Assembly: GCA_030615565.1 (NCBI GenBank)
Contig: JAUWZC010000111.1
Coordinates: forward strand, 1-7,219
DNA length: 7,219 nt
From: Desulfobacteraceae bacterium
GTDB taxonomy: Bacteria > Desulfobacterota > DSM-4660 > Desulfatiglandales > B25-G16
Reading direction: 5' to 3'
Both the position numbers and the translations under genes were made by a program. This document shows positions 6,381 through 7,219 of the stretch, one piece after another (the first letter of the stretch is position 1; each line of letters begins with the position of its first letter). The notes below the pieces were generated by a model. That model ran no database searches, had not been told where the DNA came from, and saw nothing but the letters and a program-made list of their open reading frames with translations.

Positions 6381-6616
6381 CCTTTCCTGTCTGCGTAGCG
6401 ATCAAATCGGTTTGAGAGAATAAAAAACGTTGGTGCCCAAAGACCAACAAAAATCCCGAACCGTTCAGCATGTGCCAGAGCTTCCAGTGACATATCTCCC
6501 CTGGTAATATACCACATGAAGATTGAACCAAGAATCGAGATAAAACCCAAAATAAAGCATAGATCCGACAATAACCTTAGCTGTTTGTGTGACAGTTTCA
6601 ATATAACGTTTCTCAT
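6374..6616 (-). CDS. Small two-helix membrane protein of unknown function
   Basis: This 80-residue protein has a basic start (MRNVILKLSHKQLR), a hydrophobic helix at about 15-37, a short polar loop (ITRGDMSLEALAHAERF) and a second hydrophobic stretch at about 54-68 (GIFVGLWAPTFFILS), ending in a charged tail. The ordering AHAERFGIFVGLWAPTFFILSN looks like a conserved signature I have an impression of from short hypothetical proteins in other bacteria, but I know no function. The start is well supported: a perfect AGGAGG (6630-6625) lies 8 nt before ATG 6616, and a possible promoter is visible upstream. Its stop codon sits where the transposase relic begins. By the positive-inside rule both ends are probably cytoplasmic. 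Real gene likely; role unknown. Confidence 0.75.
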   Translation of the reverse strand: MRNVILKLSHKQLRLLSDLCFILGFISILGSIFMWYITRGDMSLEALAHAERFGIFVGLWAPTFFILSNRFDRYADRKGA

Positions 6617-6642
6617 AATGTGACCCTCCTTTCTATAAAATT

Positions 6643-6672
6643 CTTATAGGTCTTAGCCTACCTCTTCTTCAA
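6643..6672 (-). promoter_or_regulatory. Candidate promoter of the small membrane protein
   Basis: On the minus strand TTGAAG (6672-6667) and TATAAG (6648-6643) form a sigma70-like -35/-10 pair with an 18-bp spacer, ending 12 nt before the AGGAGG ribosome site. The -10 overlaps the inverted repeat CTATAA/TTATAG (6633-6638 and 6644-6649). Predicted from sequence only; the leader would be short. Confidence 0.35.
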
Positions 6673-7042
6673 AGCCATGCTATACCGAAAGCCTCATAGC
6701 GTTCAAATAAGCCAAGTAGACTGGTCTCTTCCAATGCTATAGGTTGAGGTTTGTTTTCTCCGTTTTCTCTTGGTTTTAGTCCAGTACCATGATATTTCAA
6801 TTCATGAGACCGTGATTTAGAAATTCACAAGATATTATACTTGGTGTTTATAGGCTGGGTTTGCATGATACGTGCCATATTATATGCCTTCAAACCAATC
6901 AAATACATTATAGACTTCATATGGTAGTCAAAACATAAACTGTTCTTTCCTTGCCTGATGAAATAGGGTATCCTGTCAAAGTAGATAGGAAGCCTAACCG
7001 AAAGAATGGCAATTAAAAAAGCAGAGCCTTAATGATGTGCTA
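6650..7042. other. Gap between the OmpA-like gene and the small membrane protein
   Basis: Apart from the candidate promoter near 6643-6672, no established gene is seen. A minus-strand frame stays open without a stop from 7028 to 6825 and reads like protein (IPYFIRQGKNSLCFDYHMK, then MYLIGLKAYNMARIMQTQP), but has no ribosome site and no family I can name. The six T on the minus strand at 7020-7015, 23 nt after the OmpA-like stop, lack a clear stem before them, so I do not call a terminator. Confidence 0.4.
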
Positions 7043-7219
7043 TTACTCTATCACCACAATTGTAATCCGGCGATTTATCGCCCGGTTTTGAGGGGTGTCG
7101 TTTTCTGCTATAGGCTTTGACTCACCATAGGAAAAGATGCTCATGCGGTGCAGAGGTATACTGTGCTGCGTGTAGAGGTACGTCTTTGCTGCTTTGGCTC
7201 GGGCCATGCCCAGCCTCAA
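7043..7219 (-). CDS. OmpA-family C-terminal peptidoglycan-binding domain, partial
   Basis: The last 58 codons of a minus-strand gene are present; the start lies beyond the right edge. The translation contains the second half of an OmpA/MotB-like domain: RAKAAKTYLYTQHSIPLHRM matches the helix after the LS-x-x-RA motif, SYGESKPIAENDTPQNRAIN matches the GYGES-x-P region, and NRRITIVVIE matches the final strand, with the conserved NRR arginine that contacts diaminopimelate. The domain anchors outer-membrane or periplasmic proteins to peptidoglycan in diderm bacteria. The conserved aspartate of the ligand site would lie upstream, outside the window. Whether the rest is a beta barrel, a lipoprotein or a flagellar-type protein cannot be told. 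The frame ends at TAA (7045-7043). Confidence 0.9.
   Translation of the reverse strand: MRLGMARAKAAKTYLYTQHSIPLHRMSIFSYGESKPIAENDTPQNRAINRRITIVVIE

Noticed and set aside
7069..7082. GGCGAT-TT-ATCGCC palindrome followed by T residues on the + strand
   Set aside because: It lies inside the OmpA-like coding region, where it encodes conserved residues of the RAINRR segment, so coding explains it better than a terminator.
1..7219. CRISPR arrays, tRNA or rRNA genes, integrase attachment sites
   Set aside because: No regularly spaced repeats, no cloverleaf with a GTTC-type T arm and no rRNA-like segments were seen on reading both strands by eye.

Overview
The window looks like an accessory stretch of a diderm (Gram-negative-type) bacterial chromosome. 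Support for this is a partial OmpA-family envelope protein at the right edge, a soluble PAS hybrid histidine kinase of the kind common in Desulfobacterota and related environmental phyla, and the relic of an IS91-type transposase from a group I associate with the same lineages. The lineage is inferred from protein style only; no rRNA or core marker gene is present. Base composition is uneven: sampled 60-base segments of the kynureninase gene are about 55-62% G+C, those of the FIST gene about 37-38%, and the spacers are AT-rich. Genes have probably been assembled here from different sources.

Left part (1-748, + strand): a type II toxin-antitoxin pair, a ribbon-helix-helix antitoxin and a MazF endoribonuclease overlapping by 14 nt. 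It is preceded by an operator-like pair of ACGTAT repeats 11 bp apart and a run of nine G that also serves as the Shine-Dalgarno region. Next, a spacer of about 360 nt leads to a complete kynureninase gene (1107-2348, + strand). It stands alone, with no other kynurenine-pathway gene in view, and a short upstream ORF overlaps its start.

Middle part (2670-5604, - strand): a two-gene operon. A stand-alone FIST sensory protein is followed after 4 nt by a hybrid kinase (coiled coil, PAS, HisKA, HATPase, receiver) with no membrane segment. Together they look like an intracellular sensing module in which FIST binds a small ligand and the kinase relays the state. The final output protein is not in the window.

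Right part (5605-7219): mostly decayed DNA. It holds an AT-rich upstream region with mutually exclusive hairpins, and the C-terminal relic of an IS91-family transposase interrupted by a 25-nt hairpin-bearing insertion. It also holds a small two-helix membrane protein with a strong ribosome binding site, a gap with an unexplained open frame, and the C-terminal end of an OmpA-like protein running off the edge.

No clearly new multi-gene system is proven. The best candidates for follow-up are the FIST plus hybrid-kinase pair, the G9 tract controlling the antitoxin, and the hairpin insertion in the transposase relic.
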